A DNA stretch of 64,000 nt from Prevotella sp. AGR2160. GTDB lineage: Bacteria > Bacteroidota > Bacteroidia > Bacteroidales > Bacteroidaceae. The position numbers and the translations under genes were made by a program. The DNA is taken from contig NZ_AUJK01000006.1 in NCBI RefSeq assembly GCF_000424185.1, forward strand, positions 1 to 64,000, given 5' to 3'. This document shows positions 36,468-44,931 of the stretch, in pieces (positions within the stretch are counted from its first letter, which is position 1; each line of letters opens with the position of its first letter). The notes below the pieces were generated by a model. The model searched no databases. It was not told where the DNA came from and worked only from the letters and a program-made list of their open reading frames with translations.

Positions 36468-37205
36468 ATGGAACTCAAAGATCGTAAAACCATCCGCAAA
36501 TACAGCGACAAGGCCGTCAGCGACGAACTCCTTCACCGCTTGCTGCAGGAAGCCGAGCAGACGCCAACGATGGGTAATCTTCAACTCTACAGTGTTGTCA
36601 TCACCCGTTCGGAAGAAGGAAAGAAAGCCCTCGCACCGGCACATTTCAACCAGCCGATGATCACCGGCGCTCCCGTCGTATTGACAATCTGTGCCGATTT
36701 CCGTCGTACGACACTATGGGCTGAACAGCGGAAGGCTGAGCCGGGCTACGACAATTTCCTCTCTTTCATGAACGCCGCCACCGATGCCCTCCTCTATACG
36801 CAGAGTTTCTGTAACCTCGCAGAGGCAGAAGGGCTCGGCACCTGTTTCCTCGGCACGACGGTCTACATGCCACAGATGATTATTGACACGCTCCATCTGC
36901 CGCGCCTCGTCTTCCCCGTAGCTACCATCACCCTCGGCTGGCCCGATGAGGATCCCGCACAGAGTGACCGTCTGCCCCTCGACGCGATGATCCACGACGA
37001 ACAGTACAGTGACTACACGCCCGAGAAGATCGACAAGGCTTACGCTTACAAGGAAGGACTGGAAGAGAACAAGCATTTCGTTGAGATCAACCACAAGGAG
37101 ACACTCGCCCAGGTCTTCACCGACTGCCGCTATACGAAGAAAGACAATATCGCCATGTCGAAAGGCATGATCGAAGCCCTGAAGCAACAGGGATTCTTGT
37201 CTTAA
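36468..37205 (+). CDS. NfsA-like nitroreductase, FMN-dependent NAD(P)H oxidoreductase
   Basis: A 245-residue flavoprotein of the nitroreductase family. The FMN-binding start LKDRKTIRKYSDKAVSDELL (3-22) and PTMGNLQLYSVVIT (about 34-47) are typical, as is the loop with DALLYTQSFCNLAEAEGLGTCFLG (about 105-128) and the VATITLGWPDEDP segment near 163. The C-terminal extension (about 185-245) wraps the dimer partner, as in NfsA/Frp enzymes. The physiological substrate is unknown; such enzymes reduce quinones, nitro compounds or flavin. It stands alone between repeats. Confidence 0.9.
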   Translation: MELKDRKTIRKYSDKAVSDELLHRLLQEAEQTPTMGNLQLYSVVITRSEEGKKALAPAHFNQPMITGAPVVLTICADFRRTTLWAEQRKAEPGYDNFLSFMNAATDALLYTQSFCNLAEAEGLGTCFLGTTVYMPQMIIDTLHLPRLVFPVATITLGWPDEDPAQSDRLPLDAMIHDEQYSDYTPEKIDKAYAYKEGLEENKHFVEINHKETLAQVFTDCRYTKKDNIAMSKGMIEALKQQGFLS

Positions 37206-37206
37206 A

Positions 37207-37298
37207 AGTAAAAAAGTAAAGAAGTAAAAAAGTAAAGCTGCCGCAGGGGATCTATTTCCCTGCCAACGCTTACGTTTTTACTTCTTTACTTTTTTACT
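37207..37298. terminator. Long AT-rich inverted repeat between convergent genes
   Basis: Arms 37207-37230 and 37275-37298 are exact complements (24 bases) built from AGTAAAA-type units. An inner hairpin is GCAGGG...CCCTGC. It is probably a bidirectional terminator; more ACTTCTTTACTTT copies continue to 37335. Confidence 0.7.
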
Positions 37299-37328
37299 CT
37301 TTTACTTTTTAATAGCTTTTTTACTTCT

Positions 37329-38891
37329 TTACTTTACTACGATTGGCTTGTATTTCGGCACAAGGAGTTTCATGATGCACCAACCGATGAGATAGGCGAC
37401 AGCACAGATACAGAAGATAATCATGTAACCAGCAGGCTTACCCTCGAAGCCCATGAACTGGAAGGCTGCGCCCTGGTCCTGCGCATAGGTGAAGAGGGCA
37501 CCGGAGCCTTTATTGATGAGGAAGCTGCCGATACCACCGGCCATAGCGCCGATACCCGTGATTGTAGCTACCGTAGACTTCGGGAACATATCACTTACCG
37601 TACTGTAGAGGTTAGCCGACCATGCCTGATGACCAGCACCAAGGAGACCGATAATAATTGCCGGCCACCAAGGACTGAAAGCACCCATCGGCTGGGCCAG
37701 CAGACCGAGCAATGGGAAACAGGCAAAGATCAGCATGGCACGCATACGACCGATGTATGGATTCATCTTTTTCTTATCGACGAAATAGGTAGGCAGATAA
37801 CCTCCCATGATACTCAACACCGTGACGATGGCATAAAGCGTAAAGATAAGGGCGATAGCCATCGATGAGTCGGAGGTATAGCCGTACTGATCGGAGAAAT
37901 AGGCGGGGGCCCAGAAAAGGAAGAACCACCACACACCATCAGTGAGGAATTTACCCGTGATAAACGACCAGGTCTGACGGAATGTGAAGCAACGCCAGAA
38001 ACCAATCGTCTTCTCCTCGGACTGCTCGTCCTTGGTATCTTCCTCGGCATCCTTCTTATCAGTCTGGACAGCGGCCTCAGCCTGTTCTTCAGTCTCATCC
38101 TGATTGATATACTCAAGTTCGGCGGCATTGACGAACTTGTTCTTCGCCGGTTTCTCATAGAGCCAGAGCCACAGGCCCATCCACACGAAACCGAGGACAC
38201 CGATGATGATAAAGGCCATCTCCCAGCCCATGGCACGTGCCAGCAGAGGAATCGTGGCCGGTGCGGCGAGGGCACCGATGGAGGCACCACTGTTGAAGAT
38301 AGAGGTTGCGAAAGCACGGTCTTTCTTCGGGAAGAACTCTGCCGTCACCTTGATGGCGGCGGGGAAGTTGCCGGCCTCACCAAGGGCGAGGACCATACGG
38401 AAAGCGAGGAAGAACCACACGCTGATGGTGGAGACGGCGAGCATGGCCGTCGGTACTACCCCACTATCGACGACTTTCAATACGGACATCATGCCCGGGC
38501 CTACCTGTCCGGCAGCGGTATACTGGTGCAACAGTTCCTTAGCGGTCTCAAAGCCAACGAACCAGTTGCCCGTAAGGACACCACAGGTGAGCACACCACT
38601 GAAGGCATGCAGGACGGCACCGGCGGACCATACGCCAATAGCGATGAGATAGCCGCGCTTCGTCCCTACCCAGTCGACGAACTTGCCGGCGAAGAGGTTG
38701 GCGATAGCGTAGAAGATCGAGAAGAGACCGGTGATGGTACCGTAATCATTATCGGTCCAGTCGAACTCGGGCGCGATAAAATCCTTCCAGGTCAGCGACA
38801 GCACCTGCCGGTCCATGTAGTTGACCGTCGTGGCCAGGAAGAGCAGGCCGCAGATGACCCAGCGAAATTTAGACATTGTTTTAGTAGACAT
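37329..38891 (-). CDS. ExuT-like MFS transporter for hexuronates
   Basis: A 520-residue inner-membrane transporter of the anion:cation symporter branch of the MFS. Seen: NYMDRQVLSLTW (about 24-35, first helix), GLFSIFYAIANLFAGKFVDWVGTKRG with the MFS loop motif, and LGEAGNFPAAIKVTAEFFPKKDRAFATSIFNSGASIG (about 170-206), the signature of ExuT/GudP-type carriers. Two features are odd: a region of about 50 residues between helices 3 and 4 (about 100-150) that ExuT lacks, and a highly acidic central loop (264-295, rich in E, D, Q). It is the last gene of the gatC-kduI operon, 21 bases after kduI. The substrate is probably a galacturonate, glucuronate or deoxy-ketouronate. Confidence 0.9.
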   Translation of the reverse strand: MSTKTMSKFRWVICGLLFLATTVNYMDRQVLSLTWKDFIAPEFDWTDNDYGTITGLFSIFYAIANLFAGKFVDWVGTKRGYLIAIGVWSAGAVLHAFSGVLTCGVLTGNWFVGFETAKELLHQYTAAGQVGPGMMSVLKVVDSGVVPTAMLAVSTISVWFFLAFRMVLALGEAGNFPAAIKVTAEFFPKKDRAFATSIFNSGASIGALAAPATIPLLARAMGWEMAFIIIGVLGFVWMGLWLWLYEKPAKNKFVNAAELEYINQDETEEQAEAAVQTDKKDAEEDTKDEQSEEKTIGFWRCFTFRQTWSFITGKFLTDGVWWFFLFWAPAYFSDQYGYTSDSSMAIALIFTLYAIVTVLSIMGGYLPTYFVDKKKMNPYIGRMRAMLIFACFPLLGLLAQPMGAFSPWWPAIIIGLLGAGHQAWSANLYSTVSDMFPKSTVATITGIGAMAGGIGSFLINKGSGALFTYAQDQGAAFQFMGFEGKPAGYMIIFCICAVAYLIGWCIMKLLVPKYKPIVVK

Positions 38892-38912
38892 TGTTTTATT
38901 TGTTTGTTAGTT

Positions 38913-39881
38913 TTATTCGAGATCCGGAATCTTGACCACCTGCATATCGGTATAGACAAGGTTCTCACCGGCCATACCCCAGATGAACGTATAGTTGCTT
39001 GTGCCGGCAGCGCAGTGGATAGACCATTGCGGAGAGATGACAGCCTGCTCGTTGTTGAGCCAGATTGGCCGCGTCTCCTGCGGCTCGCCCATGACATGGA
39101 GGATCTTCTGGCCTTCGGGTACATTATAATATAGGTAAGTCTCCATACGGCGCAGATGGGTGTGGGCGGGCATCGTGTTCCATACACTTCCTTCCTTCAG
39201 TTCGGTGATACCCATCTGCAACTGACAAGTATGTACACCGGCGACACCGTCGATGATCATCTGATGAATCACACGGTCATTGCTCTCTTTCATACTGCCG
39301 GCCTTGATATTGTTGGCTTCTTTCAGCGTGACCTTCTTCGTGGGATAAGACTGATGGGCACAGGCACTGTTGAGATAGAACTTCGCCGGTTTGGCGGCAT
39401 CCTTACTGGCTACAACGATATTCTTCGCGCCACGGCCGACATAGAGCGCCTCCTGAAAAGCTAGCGTATAAGTCTTTCCATCAACGGTCACCGTACCCGG
39501 TCCCCCGATATTGATAATACCAAGTTCACGGTTGTCAAGGAGGTTACGACCGTTTGTTCCCTTGCTGGCATCAACGTAGAGAGGAGCGATAGATGTCAGC
39601 TGCAGCGGTGTGGCAACGGGCTCGGCGCCACCGACGAGGAAGCGGTCAAAGAGGGAGTAAGTCCAATTGACTTCTCCCGGAGCAAAGACTTTCAGAATAG
39701 CATACTCCTTACGGAGACGCTCGGTAGTGTAGTGCTTGGCATCATCGGGATGAGAGGCATAACGCACCTGGTAATGGGTATAGGCATTTTCATTCATAAC
39801 GGGATAGCTGTTGTTATTCTCCTGGGCATGGCCACAGACGACGGCGACCAAGAAAGCCAGGGAAAGGAAGATTTTTTTCAT
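38913..39881 (-). CDS. kduI: KduI 5-keto-4-deoxyuronate isomerase with a signal peptide
   Basis: Isomerises 5-keto-4-deoxyuronate, the product of pectin and glycosaminoglycan lyases and hydrolases, to 3-deoxy-2,5-diketogluconate. At 322 residues it is about 40 longer than the usual cytosolic enzyme (about 280). The extra part is a clear signal peptide (MKKIFLSLAFLVAVVCGHAQ) plus a short linker, so it is predicted to be periplasmic. The cupin core shows YDYQ-like start YTHYQVRYASHPDDAKHYTTERLRKEY, GRNLLDNRELGIINIGG and the metal-site region MPAHTHLRRMETYLYYNV with SPQWSIHCAAGTSNYTFIWG. It lies 43 bases after gatC. Confidence 0.92.
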   Translation of the reverse strand: MKKIFLSLAFLVAVVCGHAQENNNSYPVMNENAYTHYQVRYASHPDDAKHYTTERLRKEYAILKVFAPGEVNWTYSLFDRFLVGGAEPVATPLQLTSIAPLYVDASKGTNGRNLLDNRELGIINIGGPGTVTVDGKTYTLAFQEALYVGRGAKNIVVASKDAAKPAKFYLNSACAHQSYPTKKVTLKEANNIKAGSMKESNDRVIHQMIIDGVAGVHTCQLQMGITELKEGSVWNTMPAHTHLRRMETYLYYNVPEGQKILHVMGEPQETRPIWLNNEQAVISPQWSIHCAAGTSNYTFIWGMAGENLVYTDMQVVKIPDLE

Positions 39882-39924
39882 ATTTTCAGTGTTTTTGGAG
39901 TTGAAAGGTTGATGTATGGATCAC

Positions 39925-41373
39925 TTATTGATTCTGCTTCTCGTCCTTCACGATCTGTCGACGGTTGTAGACGAGCATCGCAGCGGTGACGGCGACGAGG
40001 AGGGCGGCACCCACCCACTGTAGATATTTCATGGCCGCATAGATGCCATAGCCAAAGAGCGAGGAGGCAAAGTCCATACTTCCGGCCTGGAAGCCATCGG
40101 GCACATGTGCCGCCTTGTCTTGTGTGGCCGCGAAGACCTGATGGGCAGCGAGGGTGAAGTCGGGCGCCATATCCGTGACGAACCACAGACCGATGAGGAG
40201 GGCCACAAAACCTACGATGTAAGTCTTCACCACATTACCCTTCGTGTACGGCAGCATTATCGGGAAGAGATAAAACAGTCCGGCGAGGGAGGCCAGCGGC
40301 AGGAACTCATTGCCCGGGAGGAAAACAGCGATGAGAATATAGGTCGGGATGAGCAATAGCGTGCAGACAAGCGTTGTGGAGTGGCCGATAACGAGGGCGG
40401 GACTCATACCGATATGCACTTTCTTACCGTGGAACTTACGGTCCACGAGTTCCTTCGTCTTCTCAGAGATCGGCATCAGACCGTCGATGAACAGTTTCGT
40501 GATACGCGGGATGAGTTCCATCACGGCACCCATCGTGACACCGAGGAAAAGGATGTCGCGGACAATCGCCATCACGCCGTCTGTCGTCGTTGCCTTCGGA
40601 TTCGTCTGATGGAGCTTATCCATAAAACCAGCAAAATTCGAATAGTCGCCGACATGAGCCACGGCGGCGATAAGGGCACCCACGATGACACCGAGGACAA
40701 TCGGCTCACCGAGAACACCGAACTTCTTCTTCAGTCCGTCGGCATCGATATCGAGTTTATTAAAACCCGGAATCTTGTCGAGAAGTCCGTTGATGATCCA
40801 GGTGAAGGGCGTGAAGCTCTGACAGAACGGCTGCGGGATGGAGATTCCCGGAAGGTTATAATATGTCTGAAACTTATCAGCCGTGATGTCCGCCATGACG
40901 AGCGTGATCATATAACAGATGATGGCGGCGAAATAGCCCCAGGCGAGGCTCTGTCCCGAGAGGAAATAGACGACGGCACCGATGAAGGCAAAATGCCAGT
41001 AGTTCCACAAGTCGATATTGATCGTGCGCGTTGTCTTCGTGATCAGCATCAGGAAGTTGACGCCGAGGCAGACGGGGATGATGAGGGCGCCAACGGCAGT
41101 GTTGTAGGCTACCGACGCTGCTGCCGGCCAGCCCATGTCGAAGACACTGAGGTTCAAGCTGAAGATATCTTCGATGGCCTGCAGCGGATCCTTGAAATTA
41201 TCCGTGAGCAGGGCCGTGACAATGCCGAGACCGACGAAACCGACACCGACGAAGAGGCCAGACTTCAAGGCTTTGCCGAATTTCATGCCAATGCACAGTC
41301 CGATAATCGTGAAGAGAATCGGCATCATCACACTGGCTCCGAAGCTAATGATATAGCTGAATACTTGTTCCAT
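39925..41373 (-). CDS. gatC: GatC-type PTS EIIC permease, orphan
   Basis: A 482-residue polytopic membrane protein similar to the galactitol/ascorbate-group EIIC permease. It has about ten hydrophobic helices and motifs such as FGKALKSGLFVGVGFVGLGIV (about 33-53), GWPAAASVAYNTAVGALIIP (about 81-100) and NIDLWNYWHFAFIGAVVYF (about 119-137), typical of the GatC family. No EIIA, EIIB, HPr or EI gene is in the window, and most Bacteroidota lack a full PTS, so it is more likely a secondary transporter. It is the first gene of the operon with kduI and the MFS carrier, so it probably carries a uronate-derived sugar; this is inference. Confidence 0.85.
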   Translation of the reverse strand: MEQVFSYIISFGASVMMPILFTIIGLCIGMKFGKALKSGLFVGVGFVGLGIVTALLTDNFKDPLQAIEDIFSLNLSVFDMGWPAAASVAYNTAVGALIIPVCLGVNFLMLITKTTRTINIDLWNYWHFAFIGAVVYFLSGQSLAWGYFAAIICYMITLVMADITADKFQTYYNLPGISIPQPFCQSFTPFTWIINGLLDKIPGFNKLDIDADGLKKKFGVLGEPIVLGVIVGALIAAVAHVGDYSNFAGFMDKLHQTNPKATTTDGVMAIVRDILFLGVTMGAVMELIPRITKLFIDGLMPISEKTKELVDRKFHGKKVHIGMSPALVIGHSTTLVCTLLLIPTYILIAVFLPGNEFLPLASLAGLFYLFPIMLPYTKGNVVKTYIVGFVALLIGLWFVTDMAPDFTLAAHQVFAATQDKAAHVPDGFQAGSMDFASSLFGYGIYAAMKYLQWVGAALLVAVTAAMLVYNRRQIVKDEKQNQ

Positions 41374-41433
41374 TGCTTAGTGTTCTTTTTTGATCGTTTT
41401 CGTAATAATACGGTTTTCTAATGTAGTTTGCGG

Positions 41434-41441
41434 CAAAGGTA
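41434..41441 (-). promoter_or_regulatory. -7 promoter box of the gatC-kduI-MFS operon
   Basis: TACCTTTG on the minus strand, 60 bases before the gatC ATG. No unambiguous -33 box. Confidence 0.6.
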
Positions 41442-41502
41442 CGAAAAAAAGTAAAGATTTAGAAAATTAAAGAATTAAAAAAAGCAAAGATCATAAAATA
41501 TA

Positions 41503-41530
41503 TACCCCCGTCCTTTTCGGGGCGGGGGTA
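41503..41530 (-). terminator. Terminator of murF-alr
   Basis: TACCCCCG and CGGGGGTA arms with inner CC/GG pairs, followed on the minus strand by TATATTTTATG. It is 13 bases after the murF-alr stop. Confidence 0.75.
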
Positions 41531-41543
41531 AACATATAGGATT

Positions 41544-44039
41544 TTAATCTTGGAAGTACACGCGCTTCACGCGGTTGCTGATACCCGTCAGCACCTCGTA
41601 GGGAATGGTGTCAAGGACATTACTGAGGACCGTCACGGGGAGATGATCGCCGAAGATCTCCACGCTGTCGCCTTCCTTGCAGTCGATACCCGTGACATCG
41701 ATCATGGCGACATCCATACAGATGTTTCCGACATACTCTGCCTTCTTGCCATTGACGAGGCAGTAGCAATGGCGGTTGCCGAGATGACGGTTCAGGCCGT
41801 CGGCGTAACCGATAGGAATAGCAGCAATGACACTGTCATGATCAATGACGCCCTTACGGCTGTAGCCGACGGTATCCCCTGCCGGCACATGGCGCATCTG
41901 AAGGATCGTCGTCTTCAGGGTCGACACATTATTAATCGTCTCGTTCGTACGCGGGTCAATGCCATAGAGGCCGAGGCCAAGACGGCACATGTCGAGCTGA
42001 CGGTCGGGGAAATGCTCAATACCGGCGGAGTTGTCGATATGGCGGAGGATCTTATGATCGAAGGCAGTCTGCAGTTTCTTGCTGCCAGCATCGAAGAGGG
42101 CGAACTGATGCGCGCTGAAGTCATCGAACTTATCCTCATCGGAGCCGACGAAATGGCTAAAGACAGAGCGCGGGATGATGGCGTTCTGATGCTTCAGACG
42201 GTCGATGAGCTTGTCCATATCTTTCTCCGGATCAAAGCCGAGGCGGTGCATGCCCGTATCGAGCTTGATATGTACGGGATAATCGGTGATACCCTCTTTC
42301 TCCGCAGCCTTGATGAGCGCTTCAAGGAGTCGGAAAGAGTAGACTTCCGGCTCGAGATCATAGTCGAACATCGTCTTGAACGCCGTCATCTCCGGGTTCA
42401 TGATCATGATATTACTCGTGATACCGTTACGGCGCAGCGTAGCGCCCTCATCAGCGACGGCCACGGCGAGATAGTCGACACGGTGGTCCTGCAACGTCTT
42501 GGCAATCTCCACAGCACCGGCGCCATAGGCATCGGCCTTGATCATGCACACGAGTTTCGTCTCGGGCTTCATGAAACTGCGATAGTAGTTGAGGTTGGCA
42601 ACGACAGCACTGAGGTTGACCTCGAGGGTCGTCTCATGCACTTTCTCCACGAGAAGTTCAGAGATCTGGTCGAAACCATAGTTACGGGCGCCCTTGAGCA
42701 GGATCACCTCATCACGGAGACTATGAAACACTTCGGAATGGATGAACTGCTCCACACCCTTGAAGAAGAACTTCTCGGCAATCTGAATCTCGTCAGCCTG
42801 GGCACTGATCTCCGGACCGATACCAATGAATTTCACGACGCCACGCTTACGGGCGAGGTTGGAGACTTCGGCATAGAGCTCACGCGGATCCTCTCCACTC
42901 TGTTGGATATCGCTGAGAATCAACGTACGGCGACGGCCCTTGTGATCAGGGCGACGGTTCATGAAATCGAGAGCGATATCGAGAGAGTTGATATCCGAGT
43001 TGTAAGAGTCGTTGATGAGCGTGCAGCCATGCTGGCCCTCCTTCACCTCCAGGCGCATGGCGATCGCCTCGAGTTTCTGCATACGCTCGTCGAGGTCATC
43101 GGCAGAGACACCGATGCGCAAGGCGACGATAGCACAGATAATGGAGTTCTTGATACTGGCCTCATCGATGAAAGGAATGCTGTACTTGTTCTCCTCACCA
43201 CCTTTATATATATAGGTGATCGTCGTGGCACTCTCCTTCTTCTCGATCGACTTGATATACATCGGCGCCTTCTTGTCCTTCATCGACCAGCCGAGACGCT
43301 CCTGACTGTCGCCATTAGGGAGTTTACTGTCCACATGCTTCAGGCCTTCCTCCACGAGGGGATCATCGGCATCATAGACGACCGTCTGCGCATCGTGGAA
43401 GAGCACCATCTTCTCCTCACATTTCTGCAACTTAGAAGAGAAGTTCTTCTGATGGGCCTCACCGATATTCGTCAGCACAGCAATCGTCGGCTGGATGATA
43501 TCGCGCAGGGCGAGCATCTCACCAGGCTCACTGATACCGGCCTCGAAGACACCTACCTTCGTCTGCTCGTTCATGAGCCATACAGACAGTGGGACACCGA
43601 TCTGCGAGTTATAGCTGCGCGGGGAACGAGTGACATACATCTGCGGCGAGAGCAACTGATAGAGCCATTCCTTCACCATCGTCTTGCCGTTGGAGCCTGT
43701 GATACCGACGATAGGAATGTCAAACTCATCACGATGGCGCTCGGCAAGGCGCTGGAGGGCTTCCAGGGTGTTGACGACCTTCAGGAAGTTTGCCTCTGGG
43801 TAATCAGAGGCATAGCCCTTAGGCACCTCGGTGACAACAAAGTTGCGTACTCCCCGGCGATAGAGCTCAGGGATATAGTTATGACCATCATTGCGTCCTG
43901 TCTTCAGGGCGAAGAAGAGTGTCTCCTCGGGGAAACACAGAGACCGGCTGTCCGTCAGGATGAACCCGATGTTGGCATCCCGGTCACCATAGCGACGCGC
44001 ACCAATGAGTGTGGTTACTTTCTCGATTGTATATGTCAT
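41544..44039 (-). CDS. murF-alr: Bifunctional MurF ligase-alanine racemase
   Basis: An 831-residue fusion that both makes D-alanine and adds D-Ala-D-Ala to UDP-MurNAc-tripeptide in the cytosol. MurF occupies about 1-455, with the ATP site GITGSNGKT (112-120) and YNSQIGVPLSVWLMNEQTKVGVFEAGIS. Alr occupies about 468-831: TLEVNLSAVVANLNYYRSFM, CMIKADAYGAGA with the PLP-binding Lys501, HIKLDTGMHRLGF, and the tyrosine and ICMDVAMIDVT region of the C-terminal domain. The fusion is known from many Bacteroidota. Its start is 4 bases after the GSCFA gene, but it also has its own promoter box inside that gene. Confidence 0.95.
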   Translation of the reverse strand: MTYTIEKVTTLIGARRYGDRDANIGFILTDSRSLCFPEETLFFALKTGRNDGHNYIPELYRRGVRNFVVTEVPKGYASDYPEANFLKVVNTLEALQRLAERHRDEFDIPIVGITGSNGKTMVKEWLYQLLSPQMYVTRSPRSYNSQIGVPLSVWLMNEQTKVGVFEAGISEPGEMLALRDIIQPTIAVLTNIGEAHQKNFSSKLQKCEEKMVLFHDAQTVVYDADDPLVEEGLKHVDSKLPNGDSQERLGWSMKDKKAPMYIKSIEKKESATTITYIYKGGEENKYSIPFIDEASIKNSIICAIVALRIGVSADDLDERMQKLEAIAMRLEVKEGQHGCTLINDSYNSDINSLDIALDFMNRRPDHKGRRRTLILSDIQQSGEDPRELYAEVSNLARKRGVVKFIGIGPEISAQADEIQIAEKFFFKGVEQFIHSEVFHSLRDEVILLKGARNYGFDQISELLVEKVHETTLEVNLSAVVANLNYYRSFMKPETKLVCMIKADAYGAGAVEIAKTLQDHRVDYLAVAVADEGATLRRNGITSNIMIMNPEMTAFKTMFDYDLEPEVYSFRLLEALIKAAEKEGITDYPVHIKLDTGMHRLGFDPEKDMDKLIDRLKHQNAIIPRSVFSHFVGSDEDKFDDFSAHQFALFDAGSKKLQTAFDHKILRHIDNSAGIEHFPDRQLDMCRLGLGLYGIDPRTNETINNVSTLKTTILQMRHVPAGDTVGYSRKGVIDHDSVIAAIPIGYADGLNRHLGNRHCYCLVNGKKAEYVGNICMDVAMIDVTGIDCKEGDSVEIFGDHLPVTVLSNVLDTIPYEVLTGISNRVKRVYFQD

Positions 44040-44043
44040 CTAT

Positions 44044-44904
44044 TTAAAGGTATTGTTTCTGTAGTGCAAAGTTAGGATATTTTTTTGATAACTCCCCTAC
44101 TTTTAACATGGTTTTATTCATAAAATCTTTATATTCTTGCGAATCGGGGTGAAAAGGACGATGCTGCAGGGCTGCTTTCAGTGGCTCCCATTCTTTAAGA
44201 AAGGCTTTGGCGCCGTCAGAGAGGTAAGCATCCACAAAGCGTTCCCAGATATATTCCACGGCCTTCGAGGACGGATGGAGCATGTCATCGGCATAGAACC
44301 GATAGTCACGGAGCTCGTCATTGACGATCTCGTAGGCGGGGAAATAATCTACTTGATGCGGATAACGCCGGCAGACCTCATCGGCGGCGAGGAGCAGCGT
44401 GGCCTTGGAGAGTTGGGAACCGTGGTAGCCGTATTTACGGTAACGGATAGGACTGACGGTCAAGAGAAATCTCACCCCTTTGTTCAGCAACTCTATGGCT
44501 TCACTCAGGGCGTCAGCACACGCATCGACGGTGAGAGCCTTCTCCTCAAAGAGACGTTGCGGGCGCTTCTGACAGTTGTCTACAATCTCACCCGTCTCCT
44601 TCAAAATATACACATGGTTTGTACCGAGCGTCATGACGACGGTCTTCGGCAGCCATTTGTCATTCACGTTGGGGACCTTCCCTCCCTTTTCGATGAGGGG
44701 CTGGAGGATCAACTTCTCTATCGTATGTTTCACCGATACAGGGTTATACATCACGCCATAAGGGTTGACGAGAGCATGAAACTGGTTCTCCTGGAACTGA
44801 TGTCCCAGGTTATCAGCAAAACAAGACCCCACGAAGAGCATGTCTTCGCAGGGTTCTATTTCAAAACTTCCTTTCGGAATATCTACTGTCGTTCGAAAAT
44901 CCAT
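44044..44904 (-). CDS. GSCFA domain protein
   Basis: A 286-residue protein named for the motif seen here at about 26-33, FVGSCFADNLG, a serine or cysteine nucleophile elbow-like start related to SGNH/GDSL hydrolases. Other conserved parts are NPYGVMYNPVSV (about 48-59), VMTLGTNHVYILKETGEIV (about 90-108), FLLTVSPIRYRKYGYHGSQLSKA (about 146-168) and YFYADDMLHPSSKAVEYIWERF, where the DxxH resembles the SGNH catalytic pair. The biochemical function is not established. It lies between yfhO and murF-alr in one minus-strand run, which suggests an envelope or cell-wall role. Confidence 0.85.
   Translation of the reverse strand: MDFRTTVDIPKGSFEIEPCEDMLFVGSCFADNLGHQFQENQFHALVNPYGVMYNPVSVKHTIEKLILQPLIEKGGKVPNVNDKWLPKTVVMTLGTNHVYILKETGEIVDNCQKRPQRLFEEKALTVDACADALSEAIELLNKGVRFLLTVSPIRYRKYGYHGSQLSKATLLLAADEVCRRYPHQVDYFPAYEIVNDELRDYRFYADDMLHPSSKAVEYIWERFVDAYLSDGAKAFLKEWEPLKAALQHRPFHPDSQEYKDFMNKTMLKVGELSKKYPNFALQKQYL
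44067..44074 (-). promoter_or_regulatory. Internal -7 box for murF-alr
   Basis: TAACTTTG on the minus strand, inside the last codons of the GSCFA gene and 28 bases before the murF-alr ATG. Confidence 0.5.
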
Positions 44905-44931
44905 AAAGATTATGTGAGATCCCTTTGCAGG

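Noticed and set aside
41544..44039. MurF-Alr as a novel fusion
   Set aside because: This fusion is well known in Bacteroidota, so it is listed only as a gene.
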